Position numbers and translations under genes: made by a program
NCBI GenBank assembly: GCA_017414145.1
Contig: JAFPQL010000023.1
Span: 1-7,035, forward strand
Source: Oscillospiraceae bacterium
GTDB taxonomy: Bacteria; Bacillota_A; Clostridia; Oscillospirales; Ruminococcaceae
Direction of reading: 5' to 3'
DNA length: 7,035 bases
Part shown: piece after piece, positions 1 to 5,918 of the stretch
Layout: each line of letters opens with the position of its first letter
Numbering within the stretch: position 1 is the stretch's first letter
The notes under the pieces: model-generated
The model's database searches: none
Told to the model about the DNA's origin: nothing
The model's input: only the letters and a program-made list of their open reading frames with translations

Positions 1-177
1 AAAATGTAACGGGAAGTATACAAATCTTGCAATAACTACAAGGCATATGTATACAAGAAGCATCTGTAGTTCTCGTTTTACCGAAAACTTCTTGAATCTG
101 ATCGCAATTATGAATCGCATAATTATCCAAATGAGAGTTATAAAAATAAACATCTGTAGATAGGAAATCTCAATCAT
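1..177 (-). CDS. VanZ-like membrane protein, N-terminal fragment (cut by left window edge)
   Basis: The 59 codons inside the window are open to position 1. They read MIEISYLQMFIF..., with a hydrophobic segment at about residues 6-26, a basic loop (KKFSVKRE, 29-36) and a second hydrophobic segment at 38-55 that runs into RFVYFPLHF. Two N-terminal membrane helices with an R-x-x-Y-F-P motif at the end of the second resemble VanZ-family proteins of Firmicutes. These are small membrane proteins named after the teicoplanin-resistance gene vanZ, and most have no known function. The start is uncertain. ATG at 177 has GAGG (189-186) 8 nt upstream. An in-frame GTG at 183 has AGGA (194-191) 7 nt upstream and would add two residues. 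A perfect promoter lies about 60 bp upstream. The fragment is clearly more AT-rich than the rest of the window, which may mean separate ancestry. It is definitely a coding start; the family call rests on 59 residues only. Confidence 0.62.
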   Translation of the reverse strand, partial: MIEISYLQMFIFITLIWIIMRFIIAIRFKKFSVKRELQMLLVYICLVVIARFVYFPLHF

Positions 178-239
178 AGTCACTGCCTCATCCTTTCTTT
201 AGCAGATAGCTTGATAAATTCCGATTTATGTTTGTAACA

Positions 240-268
240 ATTATAGCACAACATCGTTGCATTGTCAA
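240..268 (-). promoter_or_regulatory. SigA-type promoter of the VanZ-like gene
   Basis: Read on the minus strand, the -35 box is TTGACA (268-263) and the -10 box is TATAAT (245-240). Both match consensus, and the spacer is exactly 17 bp. Transcription should start near 233, giving a leader of about 55 nt that contains the AAAGGATGAGG ribosome binding region. The -35 box lies only 6 bp from a long inverted repeat (275-315), so a protein bound there could affect this promoter. Confidence 0.85.
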
Positions 269-274
269 TATAAA

Positions 275-315
275 CGCCATAGTACTTCTGACTTTGTATC
301 AGAAATACTATGGCG
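275..315. repeat. Inverted repeat, 17-bp arms with 7-nt loop
   Basis: The left arm (275-291, CGCCATAGTACTTCTGA) pairs with the right arm (299-315, TCAGAAATACTATGGCG) around the loop CTTTGTA. Sixteen of 17 positions are complementary. The exception (285/305) is C-A in plus-strand RNA but G-U in minus-strand RNA, so the hairpin is best preserved in a minus-strand transcript. There it is followed by TTTATATT, a weak U-rich tail. It could be a second, read-through terminator of the operon ending at 467. It could also be an operator next to the VanZ promoter, or a remnant of a small palindromic mobile repeat. The structure is certain; its role is not. Confidence 0.8.
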
Positions 316-369
316 AAAAATTTCTTTATCAGCGCAGCACTTATGCGGATGCGGCATCACATACACAAT

Positions 370-399
370 GCCCCGAAGCGTATTTCCTCGCTTCGGGGC
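370..399 (-). terminator. Terminator-like hairpin after the permease gene
   Basis: GCCCCGAAGCG (370-380) and CGCTTCGGGGC (389-399) form a perfect 11-bp GC-rich stem with an 8-nt loop. It starts 68 nt after the permease stop codon on the minus strand. The tail in that direction (ATTGTGTATG) is only partly U-rich, so termination may be inefficient or need Rho. No plus-strand gene ends just upstream, so the minus-strand operon is the likely user. Confidence 0.6.
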
Positions 400-466
400 A
401 AAGCTGTCTGATGATTGGCATCATTGAAACGGCAGGGGAATGCGGCGGAGAATCGGGCGCTGACGG

Positions 467-1570
467 TTACAGGATCAGCGCAAACACGAGCAGAACGCCG
501 AGCATTCCGAAGTTGACCGCGGTAAATACGCGGAAATATCTGCCGGTCTGCGCACCCTCGGATTTCCGGTAAAACTGGAATGAGATCAGACTGGCCAGCG
601 ACGCGATCATCGTGCCGAGACCGCCAAGATTGACGCCGAGCAGGAGCGCGTGTCCGTTTTCCGTAAAGCCGGACAGCATGACCGCCGCAGGCACATTGCT
701 GATGAACTGCGACGCCAGCACGGAGACCGCCAGCTCTCTGCCGCCGAGCATCTGCCGCAGCAGCGTGCTGACCGCGTCGATTCTTGCGACATTTCCGACA
801 AAGACGAAGAAGCAGACAAAGGTCGCAAGCAGCGCGTAATCGACCTTTTTCAGAACGGTGCGGTCCGCGGCGAGCGCCGTCCCGACTGCCGCGATCAGCA
901 CGGCCCAGTCCGGAATCAGCCGGAACACACAGAGCAGACAGACGAGAAACAGCGCGAGGTAAAGCGCAGTTTTTCCGCGGGGGAGCGGCTGCTTTTCCGT
1001 CTTGCCCGCCGTACAGGGCGTGCGGGGCAGCAGCAGGCAGAGCAGCGTCAGGCCGGCCAGACTCAGCGCGCCGAACGGCAGCAGCACCCGCAGAAATTCG
1101 CCTGCCGAGAGCTGATATTTGTCGTAGAGAAAGAGGTTCTGCGGATTGCCGACCGGTGTCAGCATACTGCCGAGATTGGCGGCGGCGGTTTCCAGCACAA
1201 CGGTCAGGATGCGGCTTTTTTCGTCGGGAATCCGCCGGAAGAGCAGCAGTGTCATCGGGACAAAGGTCAGCAGCACGACATCATTCGTCACGAGCATCGA
1301 CGAGAAAAAGCAGATCAGCATCAGAATCAGGCCGAGGCGGCGGACATGACCCGCACGGGCGAGCAGCGCGTCCGTCACAGTGTCAAACAGGCCGACCGAC
1401 CGCACGCCTGCGACGGCTGTCATCAGCCCGAAGAGCTGAATCAGGACGGTGCGGTTCACATAGCCCGCATAGGCGCCGTCCGGCGGAATCAGAAAGACCG
1501 TAATCAGCGCCGCACAGAACGCGATGACCAGCACCGGCTGCGCGGCACAGAATGTCCGGACACGGTTCAT
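467..1570 (-). CDS. Ion/anion permease of the ArsB-NhaD / SLC13 (CitMHS-like) superfamily
   Basis: This 367-aa, very hydrophobic protein has about 10-11 predicted membrane segments (roughly 12-30, 42-58, 79-112, 122-142, 160-181, 201-235, 245-262, 280-330, 345-366). Two repeated signatures of the ion-transporter superfamily can be seen. One is TND (95-97) followed by ETAAANLGSMLTPVGNPQN (127-145); the other is SQFISNVPAA (287-296). In related SLC13-type carriers such N-P hairpins build the substrate site. The length is close to the short E. coli YbiR-type members (about 370 aa) and shorter than typical ArsB or NhaD proteins, which exceed 420 aa. The substrate cannot be read from the sequence: an organic or inorganic anion, arsenite, or Na+/H+ exchange are all possible. 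No arsR or arsC lies next to it, which argues against an arsenic operon. The start ATG overlaps the rmuC stop (ATGA), and GAGGAGG lies inside the end of rmuC, so the two genes are probably translationally coupled. Confidence 0.85.
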   Translation of the reverse strand: MNRVRTFCAAQPVLVIAFCAALITVFLIPPDGAYAGYVNRTVLIQLFGLMTAVAGVRSVGLFDTVTDALLARAGHVRRLGLILMLICFFSSMLVTNDVVLLTFVPMTLLLFRRIPDEKSRILTVVLETAAANLGSMLTPVGNPQNLFLYDKYQLSAGEFLRVLLPFGALSLAGLTLLCLLLPRTPCTAGKTEKQPLPRGKTALYLALFLVCLLCVFRLIPDWAVLIAAVGTALAADRTVLKKVDYALLATFVCFFVFVGNVARIDAVSTLLRQMLGGRELAVSVLASQFISNVPAAVMLSGFTENGHALLLGVNLGGLGTMIASLASLISFQFYRKSEGAQTGRYFRVFTAVNFGMLGVLLVFALIL

Positions 1571-2841
1571 GACTGCGGCGCCTCCTCTTTGGCGGATTCG
1601 CCGAGCTCCAGCCGCTGAACCTGCTCCAGTCTGCGGTTGATGGCTCTGGTGCGGGTGCCGACGAGCTGGTCGAGGTCCTTGCCGGCGAGCTCCAGCCGCC
1701 GCTGCGTCGTTGTCAGCACGGCCTCAAACTGTTCAAACTCCGCCTTGACGCCGCCGAGAATCTCCCAGACCTGATCGGACTGCCGCTGAATGGCGAGCGT
1801 CCGGAAGCCCATATACAGCGCGTTGAGCATTGCGGCCATGGTCGAGGGGCCGGCGATTGTCACGCTGAATTTCTGCTGCAGCAGCTCCGGCATTCCGAGC
1901 ATGACCGCCTCGGAATAGAGCCCCTCAAAGGGCAGGAACAGGATGCCGAATGCCGTGGTGTCCGGTTCGCGGATGTACTTCTCGCGGATGTCCTTTGCAA
2001 AGGCCTGAAGCCGCTGCCGCAGGACGCCGACCGCCGCGTCTGCCGCTGCCTTGTCGCCGGATTCCTGCGCATCGAGCAGCGCGGTATAGCAGTCCGCCGG
2101 AAATTTGGAATCAATCGGAAGATAGACCGTGTGTCCGTCGTCGGCGGGGAGCCGCACGGCAAATTCCACACGCTTGCCGCTGCCCGGCACCGTCTCGACA
2201 TTGCATTCATACTGTCCCGGCGCCAGAATTTCCGACAGGATGCTGTGCAGCTGAATTTCGCCGAGTGTGCCGCGTGTCTTGACATTGGACAGCACGCGCT
2301 TCAGCCCGCCGACATCCGCGGCGAGGGACTTCATCTCGCCGAGCCCGCGGTAGACGGCTTCGAGACTCTCGGAGACGCGCTGAAAGCTCTCTGTCATCTT
2401 CGCGTCGATGTGCGATTGCAGCGTGTCATCGACGGTGGTGCGGATTTCCTTCAGGCGCTTGTCGCTGTGGTCGCGCAGCAGCTCAAGCTGTCCCTCCAGC
2501 GTCTCGCGCAGTCCTGCCATGGAGCGGGCGTTCTGCGCCTCCAGTCCGCGGATGCGCTCCTCAAACTGTTTGAGCTGGACGGCAGTGGTATCGCGGGTCT
2601 GCGCCTGATTCTGTGACAGACTGTCTGACATCATCTGCATCGAGAGCCGGATTGTCTCATTGGTATTGGCGGTCTGCTCCGCACGCAGGCGCTGCTCCTC
2701 CTGCTGCATCTTCCGGACGGCATCCCGCAGGGCATCCGCCGTGCTGTCCGCGTTCTGTCCGCGCAGACGGAGCAGCAGATACACCTGTACGCCGGCCAGT
2801 GCGATGACCGCGATCAGCAGGATGATTTCCGCCGTGCTCAT
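1567..2841 (-). CDS. rmuC: RmuC-family DNA recombination protein
   Basis: The 424-aa product has a single N-terminal membrane anchor (residues 5-26) and a long, charged, coiled-coil-like region (about 35-165). A typical RmuC domain follows: LKRVLSNVKTRGTLGEIQL (180-198), LPIDSKFP (241-248), AFGILFLPFEGLYSEA (297-312), GPST...LN.LYMGFRTLAIQ (331-352) and TRTRAINRRL (396-405). RmuC proteins carry a restriction-endonuclease-like fold and, in E. coli, limit recombination at inverted repeats; the exact reaction is not settled. The start at 2841 is preferred because AAGGA lies about 10 nt upstream and the anchor begins at once. The frame is open upstream to 2937, but that adds 32 Arg/Pro-rich residues inside the preceding gene. 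The ATG overlaps the upstream stop (ATGA), and the last codons carry the ribosome binding site of the permease gene. Size and domain order are normal for the family. Confidence 0.93.
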   Translation of the reverse strand: MSTAEIILLIAVIALAGVQVYLLLRLRGQNADSTADALRDAVRKMQQEEQRLRAEQTANTNETIRLSMQMMSDSLSQNQAQTRDTTAVQLKQFEERIRGLEAQNARSMAGLRETLEGQLELLRDHSDKRLKEIRTTVDDTLQSHIDAKMTESFQRVSESLEAVYRGLGEMKSLAADVGGLKRVLSNVKTRGTLGEIQLHSILSEILAPGQYECNVETVPGSGKRVEFAVRLPADDGHTVYLPIDSKFPADCYTALLDAQESGDKAAADAAVGVLRQRLQAFAKDIREKYIREPDTTAFGILFLPFEGLYSEAVMLGMPELLQQKFSVTIAGPSTMAAMLNALYMGFRTLAIQRQSDQVWEILGGVKAEFEQFEAVLTTTQRRLELAGKDLDQLVGTRTRAINRRLEQVQRLELGESAKEEAPQS

Positions 2842-3788
2842 TGTGCCGCGCCGTCCTTCTGCGATGCCGCGGCACGGTGCCGTTCGATGAACGCGGCCTG
2901 ATACTGCCGGCGGTAGGCGATGCGGCTCTCTGCCCACGCCTCATAGCCGCCCCAGCGCGGGTCGGTTTCGGCAGCCTCGTCATTGACGCCCTGCGTGCTG
3001 AAGCTGAAGACCGCCGTGCCGTCCGGCAGCATTGTGAATTCGATTTCGCGGCGCTGTCTGCCGGTATAGCCCTCGATCCAGCCCATTGCCGTGAAGCTGC
3101 GGGGCGTGTCCTCCGTGAACATAACCTGATTCATGTCCGCGTGGGTATCGGTCGTCTCGCGGACGCCGCCCAGATGATAGACCGCGGTGTCCGCATCGGT
3201 CATCGTGAAGGATTTGCCGTTCGGGTGGGGGTCTGCGCGCAGCCCGCCGTCATCGGTGATGACCGCGTCGCAGATCGTCACGAGCTCAAAGTCTGCGAAG
3301 GCCTTGCGCACCCACTTGGGCTGTGTGGTTTCGGGCGGCGCAAATTCGCAGAAGTCGCCGACGGGCAGGCAGAGCGCGTCCAGCACAGAAAAGAGCCGCG
3401 CCTTGACCGCGGGCAGACCGGTGTTTTTGCGCGTACAGAGCAGCCAGTCTCCGTCGCCGGCGCTGCCGGTCTGCTTCCACTGCGCATATTCCGCACACAT
3501 CGTTTCCCGCGCCTCATAGCTGTCTTCGAGATCGCAGTCCAGACGCTGCATCGTCCCGTAGAAGCAGTCGTAATGCAGAATCACGAACAGGAAATTGACC
3601 AGCTCGGTCAGCTCCTCCGGATCGACCGTGCCGGCCTGCTCTCCGGCGAGGAGCTTTTGCATTGTGCGGTCAAGCTCTGCCGTCACGCCGGCGTCGTCGG
3701 AGCGGCTCAGCGCCCGCCGGATCTGTTTCAGACTGCAAAACTCCTCCAGACGGGACAGCATTGCCTGATAATCATCCTGTATATTCAT
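2838..3788 (-). CDS. Hypothetical protein, first gene of the rmuC operon
   Basis: I do not recognise this 316-aa protein. It has no signal peptide or membrane segment, so it is probably cytosolic. Residues 1-110 look mostly helical and acidic (NIQDDYQAMLSRLEEF..., DPEELTELVNFLFVIL at 56-71). Residues about 160-270 look beta-rich, with alternating polar and hydrophobic residues (FELVTICDAVITDDGG, REIEFTMLPDGTAVFSFS). The C-terminal 40 residues are helical and Arg/Gln/Ala-rich (RIAYRRQYQAAFIERHR). It has eight cysteines (18, 75, 85, 98, 118, 140, 147, 173) that form no obvious metal motif. The start at 3788 has GGGAGG about 8 nt upstream; an in-frame ATG at 3860 lies in the promoter and would add a spurious 24 residues. 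The stop overlaps the rmuC start, which suggests stoichiometric co-expression. A DNA-related or RmuC-linked role is only guilt by association. Confidence 0.8.
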   Translation of the reverse strand: MNIQDDYQAMLSRLEEFCSLKQIRRALSRSDDAGVTAELDRTMQKLLAGEQAGTVDPEELTELVNFLFVILHYDCFYGTMQRLDCDLEDSYEARETMCAEYAQWKQTGSAGDGDWLLCTRKNTGLPAVKARLFSVLDALCLPVGDFCEFAPPETTQPKWVRKAFADFELVTICDAVITDDGGLRADPHPNGKSFTMTDADTAVYHLGGVRETTDTHADMNQVMFTEDTPRSFTAMGWIEGYTGRQRREIEFTMLPDGTAVFSFSTQGVNDEAAETDPRWGGYEAWAESRIAYRRQYQAAFIERHRAAASQKDGAAQ

Positions 3789-3850
3789 CGGATATCCTCC
3801 CTGAAACCACAAAACAGCAATCCCGCACAGGGGGACTGCATTCTTTAGAA

Positions 3851-3879
3851 AGTATAGCACAGAACCGGCTGAATGTCAA
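3851..3879 (-). promoter_or_regulatory. SigA-type promoter of the hypothetical-rmuC-permease operon
   Basis: On the minus strand, TTGACA (3879-3874) and TATACT (3856-3851) are separated by 17 bp: a consensus -35 and a 5/6 -10. The predicted start near 3844 gives a leader of about 55 nt before the ATG at 3788. No other convincing promoter lies inside the three overlapping genes, so all three are probably transcribed from here. Its -35 is 21 bp from the -35 of the divergent ade promoter. Confidence 0.8.
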
Positions 3880-3900
3880 GGAAACACACGGCGAAAAACC

Positions 3901-3929
3901 TTGCAAATCGCCGGAAGCTGTGTTATAAT
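3901..3929 (+). promoter_or_regulatory. SigA-type promoter of ade
   Basis: TTGCAA (3901-3906, 4/6 match) and a perfect TATAAT (3924-3929) are separated by 17 bp. The predicted start near 3936 leaves a leader of only about 20 nt. That is too short for a purine riboswitch, so control by adenine or guanine must act on the DNA if it exists. CAAGG (3877-3881) and CCTTG (3899-3903) form a short inverted repeat across the two divergent -35 regions; it may be chance. Confidence 0.75.
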
Positions 3930-3957
3930 AGAGAAAATGAGCAAAGGGGGCAGATCC

Positions 3958-5661
3958 ATGAAAACACTGTTCCGGAACGGCACCGTTGTCAATGTCTTCA
4001 CCGGTGAGCTGCGCCGCGAAAATGTTCTGATCGGCGACGGCGTGATTCTCGGTACGGGGGACTATACCGAGCAGGACGCCGATACCGTCCGCGATGTGAC
4101 CGGCAGATTTCTCTGTCCGGGTTTCATCGACGGGCATATTCATATTGAAAGTACGCTGCTGACGCCTGCCGAGCTGGCACGCGCCGTCCTGCCGCACGGC
4201 ACGGCCGCGATTGTCGCGGACCCGCATGAGATTGCGAATGTCGCGGGAACGGACGGCATCGACTTCATGCTGCAAATGAGTGAGGGGCTGCCGCTCCATG
4301 TCTATCTGATGCTGCCGTCCTGCGTGCCGGCGATGCCGCTGGACGAATCGGGTGCGGTGCTGGATGCCGCGGCGCTGAAGCCGTATTATGCACACCCGCG
4401 TGTTCCCGGACTGGCCGAGATGATGAACTATCCCGGTGTGCTGGCGGGCGCGGACTTCGTGCTGGAAAAGCTGGCGGATGCGCGGGCGGCGGGCAAGGTC
4501 ATCGACGGGCACGCCCCGCTGCTGACCGGCCGCGATCTGGACCGCTATATTGCCGCGGGGATTCAGAGCGATCACGAATGCTCCTCGGCGGCGGAGGCGA
4601 TCGAGCGCGTGCGGAAGGGACAGTGGCTGATGATCCGGCAGGGGACTGCCGCACGGAATCTCAGTGCGCTGCTGCCGCTGTTTGACGAGCCGTATGCGTC
4701 CCGCTGCCTGCTGGTTTCTGATGACAAGCATCCGGAGGAGCTGCTCTCCGACGGCCATATTGACGCGATGATCCGGACGGCGGTGCGCGCAGGAAAATCT
4801 GCCGTGACCTGCATCCGCATGGCCACGCTGCACGCGGCGCAGTGCTTTCATCTCAGCGGTGTCGGCGCGATTGCGCCGGGTTACCGCGCCGATGTGAATA
4901 TTCTGCGCGATCTGGACACCGCCGATGTGGAGGCGGTCTACACCCGCGGCATTCCCGCTGCGGAAAACGGCGTCTGCTTTGCGTTTCCGGCGCCGCAGTA
5001 CCGGTCTCCGCGCTGGAACCGTGTGCTGCACTCCTTCCGGCTCGATCCGCTGACGGCGGAGGACTTCGAGGTCCCGCCGCAGACCGGAAAATGCCGCGTG
5101 ATCGGCATTCAGCCCGGACAGCTTCTGACCGAGGAGCGCTATGCGCAGCTTGACTTCACACAGCAGAACGGCATTGACACCGCCCGCGATATTCTGAAGC
5201 TCGCGGTGATCGAACGGCACCGCGGCACCGGACACCGCGGCATCGGCTTCATTCAGGGCATCGGGCTGAAACAGGGCGCGATTGCCGGCTCTGTCTCGCA
5301 TGATTCGCACAATCTCATTGTCATCGGCACAAATGAAGCGGACATGGCGGCGGCTGCAAACCGCGTCCGGACGCTGGAGGGCGGATTTGTCTGCGCGGTG
5401 AACGGGCAGGTGACCGCCGAGCTTCCGCTGCCGGTTGCCGGACTGATGAGCGGGGAATCGGCACAGACCGTCGCGGCGCAGAACCGCCGGCTGAACGAAA
5501 CCGTGCGCGCAATGGGCGTGCCGGAGAATGTGGCGCCGTTTATGAATATGGCGTTCGTGTCGCTGACGGTGATTCCGGCGATCAAGATGACGACACGCGG
5601 CCTCTGCGATGTCGCCACACAGACGCTGCTTCCGCTTTTCTGCGAGGATGCGCAGCCCTGA
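3958..5661 (+). CDS. ade: Adenine deaminase (EC 3.5.4.2)
   Basis: Adenine deaminase hydrolyses adenine to hypoxanthine and ammonia in the cytosol, for purine salvage and nitrogen release. The 567-aa product matches the family's usual length (about 570-590 aa). It is a metal-dependent amidohydrolase. Metal ligands and active-site residues visible are the HxH of DGHIHIES (58-64), DPHE (88-91), the Glu of LAEMMNYPG (152-160), DGH (183-185), SDHE (204-207) and SDDKHPEE (254-261). GAIAPGYRADVNIL (303-316) closes the barrel and returns to the small beta domain. The family-specific C-terminal domain carries FIQGIGLKQGAIAGSVSHDS (431-450). I chose the ATG at 3958 because AAAGGGGG (3943-3950) precedes it at normal spacing. 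An in-frame ATG at 3937 would lie at or next to the transcription start and upstream of this site. The gene is monocistronic, between its own promoter and terminator, and no residue expected of the family looks missing. Confidence 0.96.
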   Translation: MKTLFRNGTVVNVFTGELRRENVLIGDGVILGTGDYTEQDADTVRDVTGRFLCPGFIDGHIHIESTLLTPAELARAVLPHGTAAIVADPHEIANVAGTDGIDFMLQMSEGLPLHVYLMLPSCVPAMPLDESGAVLDAAALKPYYAHPRVPGLAEMMNYPGVLAGADFVLEKLADARAAGKVIDGHAPLLTGRDLDRYIAAGIQSDHECSSAAEAIERVRKGQWLMIRQGTAARNLSALLPLFDEPYASRCLLVSDDKHPEELLSDGHIDAMIRTAVRAGKSAVTCIRMATLHAAQCFHLSGVGAIAPGYRADVNILRDLDTADVEAVYTRGIPAAENGVCFAFPAPQYRSPRWNRVLHSFRLDPLTAEDFEVPPQTGKCRVIGIQPGQLLTEERYAQLDFTQQNGIDTARDILKLAVIERHRGTGHRGIGFIQGIGLKQGAIAGSVSHDSHNLIVIGTNEADMAAAANRVRTLEGGFVCAVNGQVTAELPLPVAGLMSGESAQTVAAQNRRLNETVRAMGVPENVAPFMNMAFVSLTVIPAIKMTTRGLCDVATQTLLPLFCEDAQP

Positions 5662-5683
5662 TTCGTGCGGCGAAGATACAGAC

Positions 5684-5720
5684 AGCTCCGAAGTGATCCT
5701 TTGATTGCTTCGGAGCTTTT
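5684..5720 (+). terminator. Intrinsic terminator of ade
   Basis: A stem of 15 pairs (5684-5698 with 5703-5717, built on AGCTCCGAAG / CTTCGGAGCT and two G-U pairs) closes a 4-nt loop and is followed by TTT then CATATC. It starts 22 nt after the ade stop. The U-run is short but begins in the stem end (AGCTTTT). Only 15 bp separate it from the -35 box of the sigma-factor promoter, so it insulates that promoter from ade transcription. Confidence 0.88.
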
Positions 5721-5735
5721 CATATCAAGGGCGTG

Positions 5736-5764
5736 TTGACAAGTCCGGCATTCTATGCTAACAT
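5736..5764 (+). promoter_or_regulatory. SigA-type promoter of the sigma/anti-sigma operon
   Basis: TTGACA (5736-5741) and TAACAT (5759-5764, 4/6 match) are separated by 17 bp, with an extended -10 TG (TGC before TAACAT). Transcription would begin near 5771, leaving about 228 nt of untranslated leader. I saw no ECF-type promoter (AAC-containing -35 with CGTC-like -10) in the leader, so autoregulation by the encoded sigma factor is not evident. Confidence 0.7.
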
Positions 5765-5776
5765 GATATTGATCGG

Positions 5777-5793
5777 GACAGACGGCATCCGGG
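5777..5793 (+). repeat. Segment complementary to leader repeats A and B (inverted partial copy)
   Basis: GACAGACGGCATCCGGG can pair with 5935-5951 in repeat B through 15 Watson-Crick pairs, one G-U pair and one mismatch (C5786/U5942). It can also pair with 5842-5858 in repeat A, with two mismatches and two G-U pairs. It cannot pair with both at once. The same bases are needed for the local hairpin at 5787-5800, so up to three exclusive folds are possible. Confidence 0.6.
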
Positions 5794-5825
5794 GGCGGAT
5801 CGTCCGGAAAATTTTTTTCGGAGCG

Positions 5826-5874
5826 GATGTAGCCCTGTGCGTCCGGACTCTGTCTGTCACAGTGAAGCGCTTCA
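5826..5874 (+). repeat. Leader direct repeat, copy A
   Basis: This is the first of two 49-bp direct repeats 93 bp apart (start to start). The copies agree at 42 of 49 positions. Fully shared blocks are GATGTAGCCC, CCGGA, TCTGTCTGTCACA and GCTTCA. This copy contains the palindromes GTCCGGAC (5841-5848) and TGAAGCGCTTCA (5863-5874), plus a CTGTG/CACAG pairing (5835-5839 with 5858-5862). The weaker similarity CxGAGxxGATG extends a few bases upstream in both copies. Confidence 0.85.
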
Positions 5875-5918
5875 GAGAAACACCCTCCGGCAGGGAGCTG
5901 CCAAAAAAAATCTGAGAA

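Noticed and set aside
228..572. Plus-strand 114-codon frame over the intergenic hairpins
   Set aside because: It has no ribosome binding site, runs through both hairpins and into the opposite end of the permease gene, and its composition is not protein-like.
650..1618. Plus-strand 322-codon frame opposite the permease gene
   Set aside because: It is an Arg/Gln-rich shadow of a high-GC membrane protein gene whose minus-strand product has clear family motifs.
2842..2937. Upstream extension of RmuC by 32 residues
   Set aside because: The extension is Arg/Pro-rich, lies within the preceding gene, and would put a non-hydrophobic tail before the N-terminal membrane anchor.
2841..3848. Plus-strand 335-codon frame opposite the hypothetical gene
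   Set aside because: No ribosome binding site; it ends inside the promoter region of the minus operon. The minus frame has a good start site, promoter and ATGA coupling. Some doubt remains only because neither product is a recognised family.
3789..3860. Upstream extension of the hypothetical protein by 24 residues
   Set aside because: The ATG at 3860 lies between the -35 and -10 boxes, so it would not be transcribed from that promoter; the 3788 start has its own strong ribosome binding site.
3930..3957. Purine riboswitch upstream of ade
   Set aside because: The leader is only about 20 nt, far too short for the three-way junction aptamer.
3772..5310. Minus-strand 512-codon frame opposite ade
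   Set aside because: Shadow of a confidently identified adenine deaminase; His/Arg/Gln-rich and without a start site.
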